In this document: positions 6,741-14,339 of the stretch, in pieces | How positions within the stretch are numbered: position 1 is the stretch's first letter | Layout: each line of letters opens with the position of its first letter | Assembly: GCA_017543025.1 (NCBI GenBank) | Contig: JAFYGX010000166.1 | Coordinates: 1-15,056 of the forward strand | DNA length: 15,056 bases | Reading direction: 5' to 3' | Origin: Solobacterium sp. | Lineage (GTDB): Bacteria > Bacillota_I > Bacilli_A > Erysipelotrichales > Erysipelotrichaceae | Program-made: the position numbers and the translations under genes | The notes under the pieces: model-generated | Told to the model about the DNA's origin: nothing | What the model saw: the letters and a program-made list of their open reading frames with translations, nothing else | Databases searched by the model: none

Positions 6741-7916
6741 ATGAGTGTAACGATTTATACAGTACTGCTGTCCGCGACACTTCTGTTTGCTTCACCGGTT
6801 TCTTCGCAGATCAAACAGCCGGACAGGCTCACGCAGCCGGTCCTGACCGTTTCTGAACAGGTGGAAGCACAGCTGAGTGAACGGGCAGAACACACGGGAG
6901 AACCTTCCGTGCGCGCTGAAACAGAACCGGATGAAACCGAGCCGGAAAACGCTGCGGGATTTGATATCCGTTATCTTCTGTTTCTGCAGGAATTCCGCAT
7001 GAAAATCAATGATGCATGGACACCGTTCATGGAGTTTGTCTCAACCTTTGCGACAAGATATCTGATTCTGTTCACGCTGTTTCTTTACTGGGTCATCGAC
7101 AAGAAGCAGGGAGTATATGTCATCAGCTCCATGTGTCTGACGCTTGCGATCAATCAGCTGGTAAAGCTGACCGCCTGTGTTTATCGGCCATGGATCCGGG
7201 ACAGCCGCATTGTTCCGGCCGGGAATGCAATCAAAAGCGCAACGGGTTACTCCTTTCCGAGCGGGCATACCGCAACTGCGGCGCCGCAGCTGCTGGGGCA
7301 TGCGAAGCTGGCCGGCAGAAAACGCTGGTGGATCGGAGTTATCTGTGTGCTGGGCGTGCTTCTGATTGCCTTTTCGCGAAACTACCTTGGTGTGCATACG
7401 CCGCAGGACGTAACGGTTGCCATTCTGGAATCCATCCTCTGTCTGTTTGTTATGGATCGGATCATGAAGTATCTGGACCGGAATCCGGAAAAAGAAGATC
7501 TGTTTCTGCTTGCGGGCGTCGTGTTCGGCTTTGCATCGATCTTCTATATTACCGTCAAGCCGTATCCGATGGATTATGTGGACGGCAAACTTCTGGTTGA
7601 TCCGCAGAAGATGATGAATGACGGGTACGGAGATATTGCGTTTCTGATTGCCTTCTGCATCGGCCGCTTCATTGAACGGAAGTGGGTCAGGTTTGAACCG
7701 ACCGGAATCAATCTGAAGGGACTGATCGTAGCCGCGATCGGCATGGTGATCTTTGTTCTCCTCAACAACAACATCGGTGCTCCGCTGAATGCGGCACTCG
7801 GCAGCCACTGGGGACACTTTGCAAGACGCATGATTACAATTCTGTATTACATGGCGCTGTATCCGTGGGTGATCAGACTCGTCATGAACGGAACCTCTGA
7901 CCAGAACGATGAATGA
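6741..7916 (+). CDS. PAP2-family membrane phosphatase with long N-terminal extension
   Basis: The three PAP2 motifs are intact: K142-x6-R149-P150, P173-S-G-H176, and S212-R213-x5-H219-x3-D223. The two histidines and the aspartate form the catalytic set that dephosphorylates lipid phosphates such as phosphatidate or undecaprenyl pyrophosphate on the outer face of the membrane. Residues 1-22 look like a signal peptide or first membrane segment. They are followed by about 50 polar, acidic, Pro/Glu-rich residues (to about 72), then several membrane segments, with more after the catalytic core. At 391 residues it is longer than simple PAP2 enzymes because of these extra segments. A strong GGAGGT at 6731-6736 sets the start. 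It is transcribed from its own promoter and ends at a strong terminator. The exact lipid substrate is undetermined. Confidence 0.88.
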   Translation: MSVTIYTVLLSATLLFASPVSSQIKQPDRLTQPVLTVSEQVEAQLSERAEHTGEPSVRAETEPDETEPENAAGFDIRYLLFLQEFRMKINDAWTPFMEFVSTFATRYLILFTLFLYWVIDKKQGVYVISSMCLTLAINQLVKLTACVYRPWIRDSRIVPAGNAIKSATGYSFPSGHTATAAPQLLGHAKLAGRKRWWIGVICVLGVLLIAFSRNYLGVHTPQDVTVAILESILCLFVMDRIMKYLDRNPEKEDLFLLAGVVFGFASIFYITVKPYPMDYVDGKLLVDPQKMMNDGYGDIAFLIAFCIGRFIERKWVRFEPTGINLKGLIVAAIGMVIFVLLNNNIGAPLNAALGSHWGHFARRMITILYYMALYPWVIRLVMNGTSDQNDE

Positions 7917-7920
7917 GGAA

Positions 7921-7968
7921 CGCATCCGGTACTTCCTGAACTGCAGGACCGGATGTGTTTCTTTTTTT
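7921..7968 (+). terminator. Strong intrinsic terminator after the PAP2 gene
   Basis: CGCATCCGGT (7921-7930) pairs with ACCGGATGTG (7948-7957; one G-U pair), with an inner CCTG/CAGG helix. TTTCTTTTTTT follows. The start lies four bases after the stop codon. Confidence 0.82.
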
Positions 7969-8008
7969 GTCTGATCATATGAACCGGATGTGATGATTTC
8001 AGGTGCAG

Positions 8009-8050
8009 GGAAGGCCTTCCAAAAAAGCGAAGCGTAAAACCGGAATCCGG
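8009..8050. other. Two short palindromes upstream of the diguanylate cyclase gene
   Basis: GGAAGGCCTTCC (8009-8020) is a perfect 12-bp palindrome and CCGGAATCCGG (8040-8050) an 11-bp one, about 20 bases apart and each followed by an A-rich run. They lie 110-150 bases before the start of the diguanylate cyclase and could be operator sites. I found no convincing -35/-10 pair in this interval. Confidence 0.3.
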
Positions 8051-8160
8051 CAGAAAAAAGGATGAAGAAAGTGCGGAAGGAATGATAGAGTAGAGAAGAA
8101 GAATCTGTTTTGATCTGTGAATTGCTGTTCAACTCAGAATCATGGGGAATGAGGGCATGT

Positions 8161-10311
8161 ATGCGTAATCCGGCGGACAGAAAAAAGAGAGTTGTTCCGG
8201 TGTTGCTCGCAGCAGGAATCCTGCTTCTTTTTCTGTTTCCTTTCGCAGCTGTCCGGGCAGAAACCGCGGCGGAGACGGTACGGGTGGGCTGGTTTGAATC
8301 GCCTTATAACAGGATCGATCAGTTCGGAAGACGCTCCGGTTATGCCTACGAGTACGAACAGAAAATCTCCGCATATACCGGCTGGAACTATGAATATGTT
8401 GAGGGTAGCTGGACGGAACTGATGGAGATGCTCAAAGCAGGAAAAATCGATCTGATGAGCGATGTTTCCTATAAGGAAGAACGCCGGAAAGATATGCTTT
8501 ATACTTCGCTTCCGATGGGTACGGAATCCTATTATCTGTTCATATCAAAGGAGAATCAGGAAATCGATCCTTCGGACTTCTCGACGCTGAACGGGATAAC
8601 GGTCGGCGTGGCAAAGGGCAGTATACAGACGGATTTCTTTCTGCAATGGGAAGAAATGCATGAAGTAAAGACAGAACTTGCCGAGCTCAGCGGAACGGAT
8701 GAGGAATCGTTTCAGCTTCTGAAAGAAGGTACGATTGATGCCTATATCACCATGGATATCTTCTCAGACCCCAAACGTCTGACGCCGGTTGCGAAGATCG
8801 GTTCATCGGATTTCTTCTTTGCAGTAAACAGGGAACGTCCGGATCTGCTGGTTCAGCTGGATGCCGCGCTGAGCCGCATCCAGGATGAAAACCGGTATTA
8901 TAACCAGCAGCTTCATGAGCTTTATCTCACCAATTCGGTTTCTGAACGCTATCTTTCCACAGAGGAACAGGAATGGCTTGCGGAACACGGGCCGATCCGG
9001 GTAGGGTATCAGGATAATTATCTTGCCTTCTGTGCGGCAGACGGGCAGGGGAAGCTGACCGGAGCACTGAAAGAGTATCTTGCCTCTGCTGAGACCTGTC
9101 TTGAAAACGGAACGCTCAGGTTTGAAGCAATCGCTTACCCGAGTGCATCCGAGGCGATGGATGCGCTGAAGCGCGGGGAAGTCGACTGCATGTTTCCGGC
9201 GAATCTCAGCAGCTATGAGAGTGAACAGATGAGTATCGTCATGACGCCGGCCCTGATGCGTACGGAAATGAATGCGGTGGTCCGGGCGTCGGAACAGAAG
9301 GAATTTCTGATTCAGAAAGAGGTCCGGGTTGCGGTCAATGAAGGAAATACCAATTACGAATGGTTTCTGATCGAACATTTCCCCGACTGGAAGATCGTCT
9401 ATTTTCCGGATACGCCGTCTGGTCTGGAAGGGGTCGCGGCTGGCAGGGCAGACTGTGTAGTGATCAGCAGCTATCGTTTCAGCAATATTTCGAAGCTGTG
9501 TGAAAAGCTTCATCTGTCCACGGTTCACACAGGAGTTGATGTGGATTATTACTTTGCTGTTGAGAAGGGCAATCCCATCCTGTATTCTGTGCTTTCCCGC
9601 ATATGCAATGCAGTTCCGCCGTCAATCACAAGCGCAGCCCTGACGTATTACTCCACAGAAGATGTAAGAACAAGCGCGGCGGATGTCATCCGGGAATACA
9701 TGCTTCCGATCATGACCGTGATCTCGGTGATCATGTTTGTGATCGTTGTCCTGCTGTTAAGAAATGTGCAGGCAGAACGGAAGATGCTGGAGGAGAAAAA
9801 TCTGGTAAGAACGCTGAACCGGAAGGTATTTGTGGATCCGCTTACTTCTGTCCGCAACAAAGCAGCTTTTGATGAGGCAATCGAAGATCTGCAGAGACAT
9901 CTGGAGGAAGGCAGCCCGAAGGAATTTGCGGCAGGTGTATTTGACTGTGACGGACTGAAGGAGATCAACGATCAGTACGGACATGAAAAGGGTGACCTTT
10001 ATCTGAAGGGCGCCAGCCATCTGATCTGCACGGTATTTCAGCACAGCCCGGTCTTCCGGATCGGCGGTGATGAATTTGCGGTGATTCTGCAGAATCAGGA
10101 TCTGCAGGAGCGGGAGGAACTGATCCGGGAATTTGAAGAGCGGCAGACCATCCTTTCAGAGACAGCCGGCCGGAAATGGGAGGAAGTACATGTGGCAGCG
10201 GGAATTGCGGTGTATGATCCGGAAAGCGACGGCTCAGTCAGCGATACGGTGCGGCGTGCAGACAAGCTGATGTACGAAAACAAGCGCATGCGGAAGAAGG
10301 AAATCAGATAA
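8161..10311 (+). CDS. Membrane diguanylate cyclase with two solute-binding (PBPb-like) sensor domains
   Basis: The 716-residue protein has a signal peptide or anchor (residues 11-33, ending VRA). Two tandem bacterial extracellular solute-binding type-3 domains follow (about 38-260, starting VRVGWFESPYN; and about 278-497, starting IRVGYQDNYLAF), then one membrane segment (about 514-534), a short coiled-coil linker and a GGDEF domain (about 557-712). The active site is intact: FDCDGLKEINDQYGH (594-608) and RIGGDEF (633-639). It should make cyclic di-GMP from two GTP in the cytoplasm, controlled by ligand binding outside. The RxxD inhibitory site normally ending five residues before GGDEF is absent (QHSP there), so product inhibition through it is unlikely. 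GAGGG five bases upstream favours ATG 8161; the frame is open to a TTG at 8110. It is monocistronic, closed by a terminator. The ligand is unknown. Confidence 0.9.
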   Translation: MRNPADRKKRVVPVLLAAGILLLFLFPFAAVRAETAAETVRVGWFESPYNRIDQFGRRSGYAYEYEQKISAYTGWNYEYVEGSWTELMEMLKAGKIDLMSDVSYKEERRKDMLYTSLPMGTESYYLFISKENQEIDPSDFSTLNGITVGVAKGSIQTDFFLQWEEMHEVKTELAELSGTDEESFQLLKEGTIDAYITMDIFSDPKRLTPVAKIGSSDFFFAVNRERPDLLVQLDAALSRIQDENRYYNQQLHELYLTNSVSERYLSTEEQEWLAEHGPIRVGYQDNYLAFCAADGQGKLTGALKEYLASAETCLENGTLRFEAIAYPSASEAMDALKRGEVDCMFPANLSSYESEQMSIVMTPALMRTEMNAVVRASEQKEFLIQKEVRVAVNEGNTNYEWFLIEHFPDWKIVYFPDTPSGLEGVAAGRADCVVISSYRFSNISKLCEKLHLSTVHTGVDVDYYFAVEKGNPILYSVLSRICNAVPPSITSAALTYYSTEDVRTSAADVIREYMLPIMTVISVIMFVIVVLLLRNVQAERKMLEEKNLVRTLNRKVFVDPLTSVRNKAAFDEAIEDLQRHLEEGSPKEFAAGVFDCDGLKEINDQYGHEKGDLYLKGASHLICTVFQHSPVFRIGGDEFAVILQNQDLQEREELIREFEERQTILSETAGRKWEEVHVAAGIAVYDPESDGSVSDTVRRADKLMYENKRMRKKEIR

Positions 10312-10326
10312 ACGGAACGAGCAACA

Positions 10327-10356
10327 GAAAAAAGATCTGCGTCGAGATCTTTTTTC
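10327..10356. terminator. Bidirectional intrinsic terminator
   Basis: AAAAAAGATCT (10328-10338) and AGATCTTTTTT (10345-10355) are perfect inverted repeats with a six-base loop. The stem can terminate the diguanylate cyclase transcript rightward. On the minus strand it is the first terminator after the DUF2828 gene, which ends at 10392. Confidence 0.78.
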
Positions 10357-10391
10357 TTAAGGAGAGGCGGAAGAAGCAGTTCTGACAGGGT

Positions 10392-11846
10392 TCAGTCCGG
10401 CAGCCGGATTGCTTCGTAGCGCGGGGAATTCAGCGTTTCCACCATGTAATCCCATGGCGTGAAGGCCTTGCCCTTCATCAGCGCTTCAAGCACTCTGACG
10501 CTGAAGCCGGAGACCAGCCGGACATGGCTGGTGCTCTGTTCCGCAAGGAAGGTCCGGTTCCTTGCGGAGACATTCCAGAAAACAATCTCCGGCATCGTGT
10601 AGCCGGCATCCCGGTAGATACGCTGCATATCTTCCGCGAAGTTGAACGACCTCCGGTTCGTGCAGCAGTCAATTTCCATGTCGGTGATGACAAGGATGCT
10701 TTCCGGAAGGTCGCTCTGCGGCGCATGCGAACAGACTGCACTTTCCAGCACAAGCATCAGTGCGGCGTTCAGGTCCGTGTTCATATTCCAGTCGGCATTC
10801 CGGGCATACAGAACACGCTCGTAAAGGGAATCTCCTTTCACTTCAACAAGCTCCGGGCGTTCGGAGAACGTCATGAACCGGTTGCGGAAGGGACCGGTGC
10901 ACCGTTCGGCAAAGTAAAGCGCAAGGCCGACAGACGCAGCCATCGGCTGGCCGTGCATCGAGCCGGAAACATCTGCCATGACAAGAAATTTCCGGCTGGT
11001 ATCAAACAGCGGGGGAAGGGCTTTCCACTGTGCTTCAATCACAGGGTCAATCCCGCTTCCGTTCAGATACGGAGCCGCAAGTTCGTAAGGGAACAGCGCA
11101 GAACTGTTGATTTTCTGTGCTCCGGTTTCCGTATCCTTCAGGAAGAACGCAAACCGTTCGGGGTCATTCCGCAGAAATGCGCGGCGGTACCGCTTCATCG
11201 CACAGGATGGAACTTCACTGTACCGGATGAAGTCGGGGGTTTTACTGCTGAGCCGGACTTCTGTTACGTTCAGGTAACTGCGCAGCTGAGAAAGAACATG
11301 GCGGTATGTCCGCTCATCCATGCCGAACGCGGCAGCCAGTTTTCTGCCGGTATTGCGGCGTTCTCTGCTGGAAGCGTTGACTCCCGGAAGCCATTTGGCA
11401 AGCAGGGAAACAGGGTTCCCGTGAACCAGGTCGCTGCAGTCCCGGGAAAGCTGTTCGTTCATGATGCGGATTGCATCCGCTTCCAGCGGGGTATCCAGCA
11501 GCACCAACAGGTCGTCCCATCTGCCGTATTCGGGTATCTTTGAAACACAGGCCCGAAGTGCTTCGGGGAAGGAAGACGCAAGCACATGCAAGGCGATGCG
11601 TCCGGTACGGCGCTCACCTAACCCGCCGCGGACATCGCGGGTATAGAATGCAAGTTTCAGACCAAGTGAATGGTCTTCGATGAATGCGCGCTGAAACATG
11701 GCGGCAATATGCTGATCCGAACTGGTGCGCATCGCACCCCCGGAGGAGAAGAAATCCAGCAGCGCACTGCCGGTGGTGTTCAGTGCGGGAGCACCGTTTT
11801 CGGTGAATCCAAAGGACTGAAACCGTTTTATTGTGGAGAGTGTCAT
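10392..11846 (-). CDS. DUF2828 / vWA-like protein (Ro60-like layout)
   Basis: The 484-residue soluble protein fits the DUF2828 family. The N-terminal helical half carries LAFYTRDVRGGLGERR (65-80), KIPEYGRWDDL (103-113), LLAKWLPGVNAS (148-159) and a conserved EVPSCAMKRYRRAF (211-224). The C-terminal half is a von Willebrand A-like domain with a complete metal-ion site: D292-x-S294-G-S296, T357 in NTDL, and D389 in ITDME. Helical repeats followed by vWA is also the layout of Ro60/Rsr proteins, which bind Y RNAs; I infer only a resemblance. The biochemical role of bacterial DUF2828 proteins is not known to me. Start ATG 11846 is preceded by AGGGGGT (11859-11853), seven bases away. The gene stands alone, convergent with the diguanylate cyclase and divergent from the chromate transporters, and its 5' flank is unusually rich in hairpins. 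Confidence 0.82.
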   Translation of the reverse strand: MTLSTIKRFQSFGFTENGAPALNTTGSALLDFFSSGGAMRTSSDQHIAAMFQRAFIEDHSLGLKLAFYTRDVRGGLGERRTGRIALHVLASSFPEALRACVSKIPEYGRWDDLLVLLDTPLEADAIRIMNEQLSRDCSDLVHGNPVSLLAKWLPGVNASSRERRNTGRKLAAAFGMDERTYRHVLSQLRSYLNVTEVRLSSKTPDFIRYSEVPSCAMKRYRRAFLRNDPERFAFFLKDTETGAQKINSSALFPYELAAPYLNGSGIDPVIEAQWKALPPLFDTSRKFLVMADVSGSMHGQPMAASVGLALYFAERCTGPFRNRFMTFSERPELVEVKGDSLYERVLYARNADWNMNTDLNAALMLVLESAVCSHAPQSDLPESILVITDMEIDCCTNRRSFNFAEDMQRIYRDAGYTMPEIVFWNVSARNRTFLAEQSTSHVRLVSGFSVRVLEALMKGKAFTPWDYMVETLNSPRYEAIRLPD

Positions 11847-11875
11847 ATGTATTACCCCCTTTTCTCAGTTTGGAA

Positions 11876-11912
11876 GGCTGTCCCCGTATACACGGCACCG
11901 GAAGGGACAGCC
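11876..11912 (-). promoter_or_regulatory. Nine-pair hairpin in the 5' leader of the DUF2828 gene
   Basis: GGCTGTCCC (11876-11884) and GGGACAGCC (11904-11912) are perfect inverted repeats with a 19-base loop that can fold further (CCG/CGG). On the minus strand the stem ends about 16 bases before the ribosome binding site. No U tract follows, so it is not a terminator; it may be a control structure, an RNA-protein site or an operator. Confidence 0.5.
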
Positions 11913-12017
11913 GGTTGGTGAAAGCTGCAGTACCAGCAGCGAATGACGGGCAGTCATTCCAGAGATGTTCTGATCTTTCGGATTGCTGCGGGTGCCGTAC
12001 ATCCATAAATTAACCGG
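11911..12017. ncRNA. Candidate structured RNA or leader element upstream of DUF2828
   Basis: Within about 107 bases, CCGGTT (11911-11916) can pair with AACCGG (12012-12017) as a closing stem. Inside it lie adjacent hairpins: GCTGC/GCAGC (11924-11928 with 11936-11940) and GAATGAC/GTCATTC (11941-11947 with 11953-11959), both perfect, and a weaker AGAGAT/ATCTTT (11961-11978) that only works on the plus strand. On the minus strand an ATGACA followed 17 bases later by a poor TAATTT could start transcription near here, but it overlaps the closing stem. Transcription and strand are not established; the palindromes could equally be protein-binding sites. Confidence 0.3.
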
Positions 12018-12214
12018 AATGCGGGTCTCTGTCATTAACCTGTACGTTTATCCGGATCTCAGGCCGCACGGAACGCAATGTGCAGAAAACCTGCGGATGT
12101 AAGAGCCGGAAAGATCGTATCAGCGGCATGGGAAACAGAAAAAGAAGCCGTTTCCGGATCAGCCGGAAGGAAAGAATGATGTATGATAGTTCGCAGAAGA
12201 CGGGGGAAGAGCGT

Positions 12215-12766
12215 ATGAACGGATTATGGGATCTGTACTGCGGCTGGTTTTGCATGGGCCTGTTTACCTTCGGGGGAGGCTATGCGATGCTGCCGATGAT
12301 ACAGAAAGAAGCGATTGAGAGATATCACTGGGCGACGGAAGAGGAAATAATGGATTATTATGCGCTGGGGCAGGTGACTCCCGGCGTCATCGCAGTCAAT
12401 ACAGCGACCTTTGTAGGTTATAAAGTGAAAGGCGTCCCGGGCGGAATCGCCGCAACGCTGGGAGTGATCAGTCCTTCCCTGATCATCATTACCGTGATTG
12501 CCGGACTCATCAGTAATTTTTCGGATCTGCCGCTGGTACAGTCTGCCCTGAAGGGGATCCAGATCGCGGTCTGCGTGCTGCTGTCTGAGGTGCTGCGCAA
12601 GCTGTTTGCGAAAAACGTAACGGATTTGCCGACCTTCATCCTGTGTGCAGGAGCGTTTCTGCTGAGCTATTTCACATCCATTCCGACCTTTGTGCTTGTG
12701 ATTCTTGCCGGGGCTGCAGGCTACGCAATGTATCTGATGAAAAAGCGGAAGGGAGAAGAGAAATGA
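12215..12766 (+). CDS. Chromate transporter family protein, first half-size subunit
   Basis: The 183-residue membrane protein is one CHR domain: LFTFGGGYAMLPMIQKE (16-32), then LGQVTPGVIAVNTATFVGYKV and VPGGIAATLGVISPSLIII, then further membrane helices. CHR proteins export chromate, probably by proton antiport; short single-domain members work in pairs. I chose ATG 12215, with GGGGG eight bases upstream, because its N-terminus then aligns residue for residue with its partner (both reach the GGG motif at the same position). ATGs at 12176/12179, preceded by AAGGA, would add 12-13 residues and cannot be excluded. Its stop overlaps the start of the next gene by four bases. In an anaerobe chromate may not be the natural substrate; another oxyanion is possible. 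Confidence 0.88.
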   Translation: MNGLWDLYCGWFCMGLFTFGGGYAMLPMIQKEAIERYHWATEEEIMDYYALGQVTPGVIAVNTATFVGYKVKGVPGGIAATLGVISPSLIIITVIAGLISNFSDLPLVQSALKGIQIAVCVLLSEVLRKLFAKNVTDLPTFILCAGAFLLSYFTSIPTFVLVILAGAAGYAMYLMKKRKGEEK

Positions 12767-13335
12767 ACGACTTTTTTCTGCTCTGTCTGGAATTTTTCAA
12801 GACCGGTCTGTTTGCGGTAGGCGGCGGTTATGCGACGATTCCGTTTCTGAAGGAAATGTCTCTGAAATACGGGTGGTTTACACTGGATCAGCTGACTACG
12901 ATGCTGGCGGTCAGTGAAAGTACGCCCGGGCCGATCGGCGTGAATATGGCCACTTATGTCGGATATACGATGTACGGCATACCGGGAGCGATTGCCGCAA
13001 CACTGTCGCTGGTCGCTCCGAGTGTGATCGTAATCTGCATCATTGCCAGCGTGCTGGAACGGTTCAAGAAACTGGATGCAGTGCAGGGCATTTTTTCCGG
13101 ACTCCGGCCGGCGGTAACCGGATTTATCCTTTCCGCCGTTCTCAGTATCTTTCTGGTATCACTGTTTGATACAGATGCTTATTCTGCCGGAGGCGGAATC
13201 GAATCGCTGTTCCGCTGGAAATCCATTATTCTGTTTGCGATCCTGTATGCGGGATACCGGCTTCCGGAAAAATCGCCTCATCCGATTGTTCTGATCATCA
13301 CAGCTGCCTGTTTCGGCATGGCCCTGGGCTTCTGA
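12763..13335 (+). CDS. Chromate transporter family protein, second half-size subunit
   Basis: The 190-residue partner CHR domain has TGLFAVGGGYATIPFLKEM (14-32), then VSESTPGPIGVNMATYVGYTM and IPGAIAATLSLVAPSVIVI, followed by membrane segments and a hydrophobic C-terminus. It diverges from its neighbour but repeats the same motif order, as in known two-gene short CHR systems thought to form a heteromer with opposite membrane topologies. The start ATG 12763 overlaps the upstream TGA (ATGA), and AGAAGGGAG lies just upstream inside the first gene. Translation is therefore probably coupled, which would favour equal amounts of the two subunits. A terminator follows 35 bases after the stop. Confidence 0.9.
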   Translation: MNDFFLLCLEFFKTGLFAVGGGYATIPFLKEMSLKYGWFTLDQLTTMLAVSESTPGPIGVNMATYVGYTMYGIPGAIAATLSLVAPSVIVICIIASVLERFKKLDAVQGIFSGLRPAVTGFILSAVLSIFLVSLFDTDAYSAGGGIESLFRWKSIILFAILYAGYRLPEKSPHPIVLIITAACFGMALGF

Positions 13336-13370
13336 AGCGAGAACTGGCAGCAGAAAACAATCTCTGTATT

Positions 13371-13399
13371 ACAGCCGGAAAACGCATCCGGCTGTTTCT
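13371..13399 (+). terminator. Intrinsic terminator after the chromate transporter pair
   Basis: ACAGCCGG (13371-13378) and CCGGCTGT (13388-13395) form a perfect eight-pair stem with a nine-base loop, followed by a short TTTCT tract. Confidence 0.65.
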
Positions 13400-13481
13400 G
13401 TAAACATAAAGCAGAAGGTGCCATTGCCGGCAGGCTGTTCGCCGATTTCCTCAGCTCGCTGCGTATCACGCTCTTCCTCAG

Positions 13482-13504
13482 CCTGCCAGGACTGCAGTGG
13501 CAGG
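13482..13504. other. Hairpin upstream of the DUF1287 gene
   Basis: CCTGCCA (13482-13488) and TGGCAGG (13498-13504) form a perfect seven-pair stem with a nine-base loop. The nonamer CCTGCCAGG occurs here (13482-13490) and again at 13542-13550. No poly-T tract follows. It lies in the 218-base interval between the terminator and the DUF1287 start, where I found no convincing promoter. Confidence 0.35.
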
Positions 13505-13617
13505 GCGGATCTTCCGTTTCCTGTCTCTGCCATATGTTTACCCTGCCAGGTTCTGAAGATGACATCCTGTTCTTTCCTCTGCAATTAGCCCGGCTGTTCG
13601 CAAGGAGACATCTGATT

Positions 13618-14325
13618 ATGAAAAAAAGCCTGCCGAAAACCGATGGAATGAAAGTCTCGGGCAGCTCGGGTAATTCCCGCTGGAAACAATTCGTTTTTCT
13701 GCCTGCGCTGCTCACTCTTTCTTTTCTGCTCCTGCATGCAATGACCTTTCAGCACACCTCGCCGCTGCGGCCGGGAGATTTCTGTCCGGAAAAGTTTCCG
13801 CAGTATATCTGTGCCTGTGATGCAGATCAGGATGGCATTGCGGATTCGGCTGATATCCTGCAGGGAGCCCTGAGATATACAGCTTCCTGTCCGAAGTACA
13901 GAAGCGCTTATTATGAAGGCGGATATCCGGATGATGGCTGCGGGGTATGTACAGATGTAGTTGCATCTGCGCTGAGAGAAGCGGGTTATGACCTGCGGGA
14001 ACTGGTTGATGAAGATATTCATGCCCATCCGCAGGATTACGCAGATGAAGTCCCGGACAGGAATATTGATTTCCGCAGAGTACGGAACCTTAAGGTTTAT
14101 TTTTCGCGCAATGCTCTTCTTCTGCCCGCAGATCTCTCCGATCTGTCTGTCTGGCAGGGAGGCGATATTGTAATCTTTCAGGACCATATCGGCATCGTGT
14201 CAGACCGCAGGAATCCTGACGGAGTCCCTTATGTGATCCATCATTCCGGTCCCTGGCAGAGATTTTATGAAGAAGACATCCTGGAATCGCGAAATGATAT
14301 TGTCCTTCACTGCCGCATCTGCTGA
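13618..14325 (+). CDS. DUF1287 domain protein, membrane-anchored
   Basis: The 235-residue protein has a short basic cytoplasmic tail, one membrane segment (about 25-43) and an extracytoplasmic DUF1287 domain (about 68-233). Landmarks are DADQDGIADSADILQGA (68-84), GGYPDDGCGVCTDVV (101-115), ELVDEDIHAHP (128-138), NIDFRRVRNLKVYF (149-162), GGDIVIFQDHIGIVSDRRN (181-199) and IHHSG. C111 with H190 resembles the Cys-His arrangement of NlpC/P60-type cysteine hydrolases, so a cell-wall role is a reasonable inference; no function is known to me. AGGAG at 13603-13607 sits ten bases before ATG 13618, slightly long; the frame is open 28 codons further without support. It is monocistronic, with its terminator starting inside the stop region. 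Confidence 0.87.
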   Translation: MKKSLPKTDGMKVSGSSGNSRWKQFVFLPALLTLSFLLLHAMTFQHTSPLRPGDFCPEKFPQYICACDADQDGIADSADILQGALRYTASCPKYRSAYYEGGYPDDGCGVCTDVVASALREAGYDLRELVDEDIHAHPQDYADEVPDRNIDFRRVRNLKVYFSRNALLLPADLSDLSVWQGGDIVIFQDHIGIVSDRRNPDGVPYVIHHSGPWQRFYEEDILESRNDIVLHCRIC

Positions 14326-14339
14326 CCGGTCAGCTTTTT
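14321..14339 (+). terminator. Compact terminator overlapping the DUF1287 stop codon
   Basis: GCTGACCGGTCAGC (14321-14334) is a perfect 14-bp palindrome that folds as a five-pair stem with a CCGG loop and runs straight into TTTTT. The TGA stop (14323-14325) lies in the ascending arm, so terminating ribosomes would cover it. Confidence 0.6.

Noticed and set aside
7041..8132. A 363-codon open frame on the minus strand opposite the PAP2 gene
   Set aside because: It mirrors a gene with three intact catalytic motifs, promoter, ribosome binding site and terminator. Its translation is low-complexity and charged, with no recognisable domain, and it runs through the PAP2 terminator.
10524..11543. A 339-codon open frame on the plus strand opposite the DUF2828 gene
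   Set aside because: The opposite strand carries clear family motifs and a complete metal-ion site. The plus-strand frame has no ribosome binding site or recognisable domain and is a codon-bias shadow.
13369..13533. A minus-strand frame (start ATG 13533) that could encode a 54-residue protein
   Set aside because: It has only a weak AGGG upstream and no family. It ends inside the terminator of the chromate transporter pair and overlaps a palindromic hairpin, so chance is the better explanation.
13805..13860. A calcium-binding or dockerin-like reading of DADQDGIADSADI in the DUF1287 protein
   Set aside because: This acidic stretch is part of the conserved DUF1287 start and occurs once, without the paired repeat or cohesin partners expected of dockerins.
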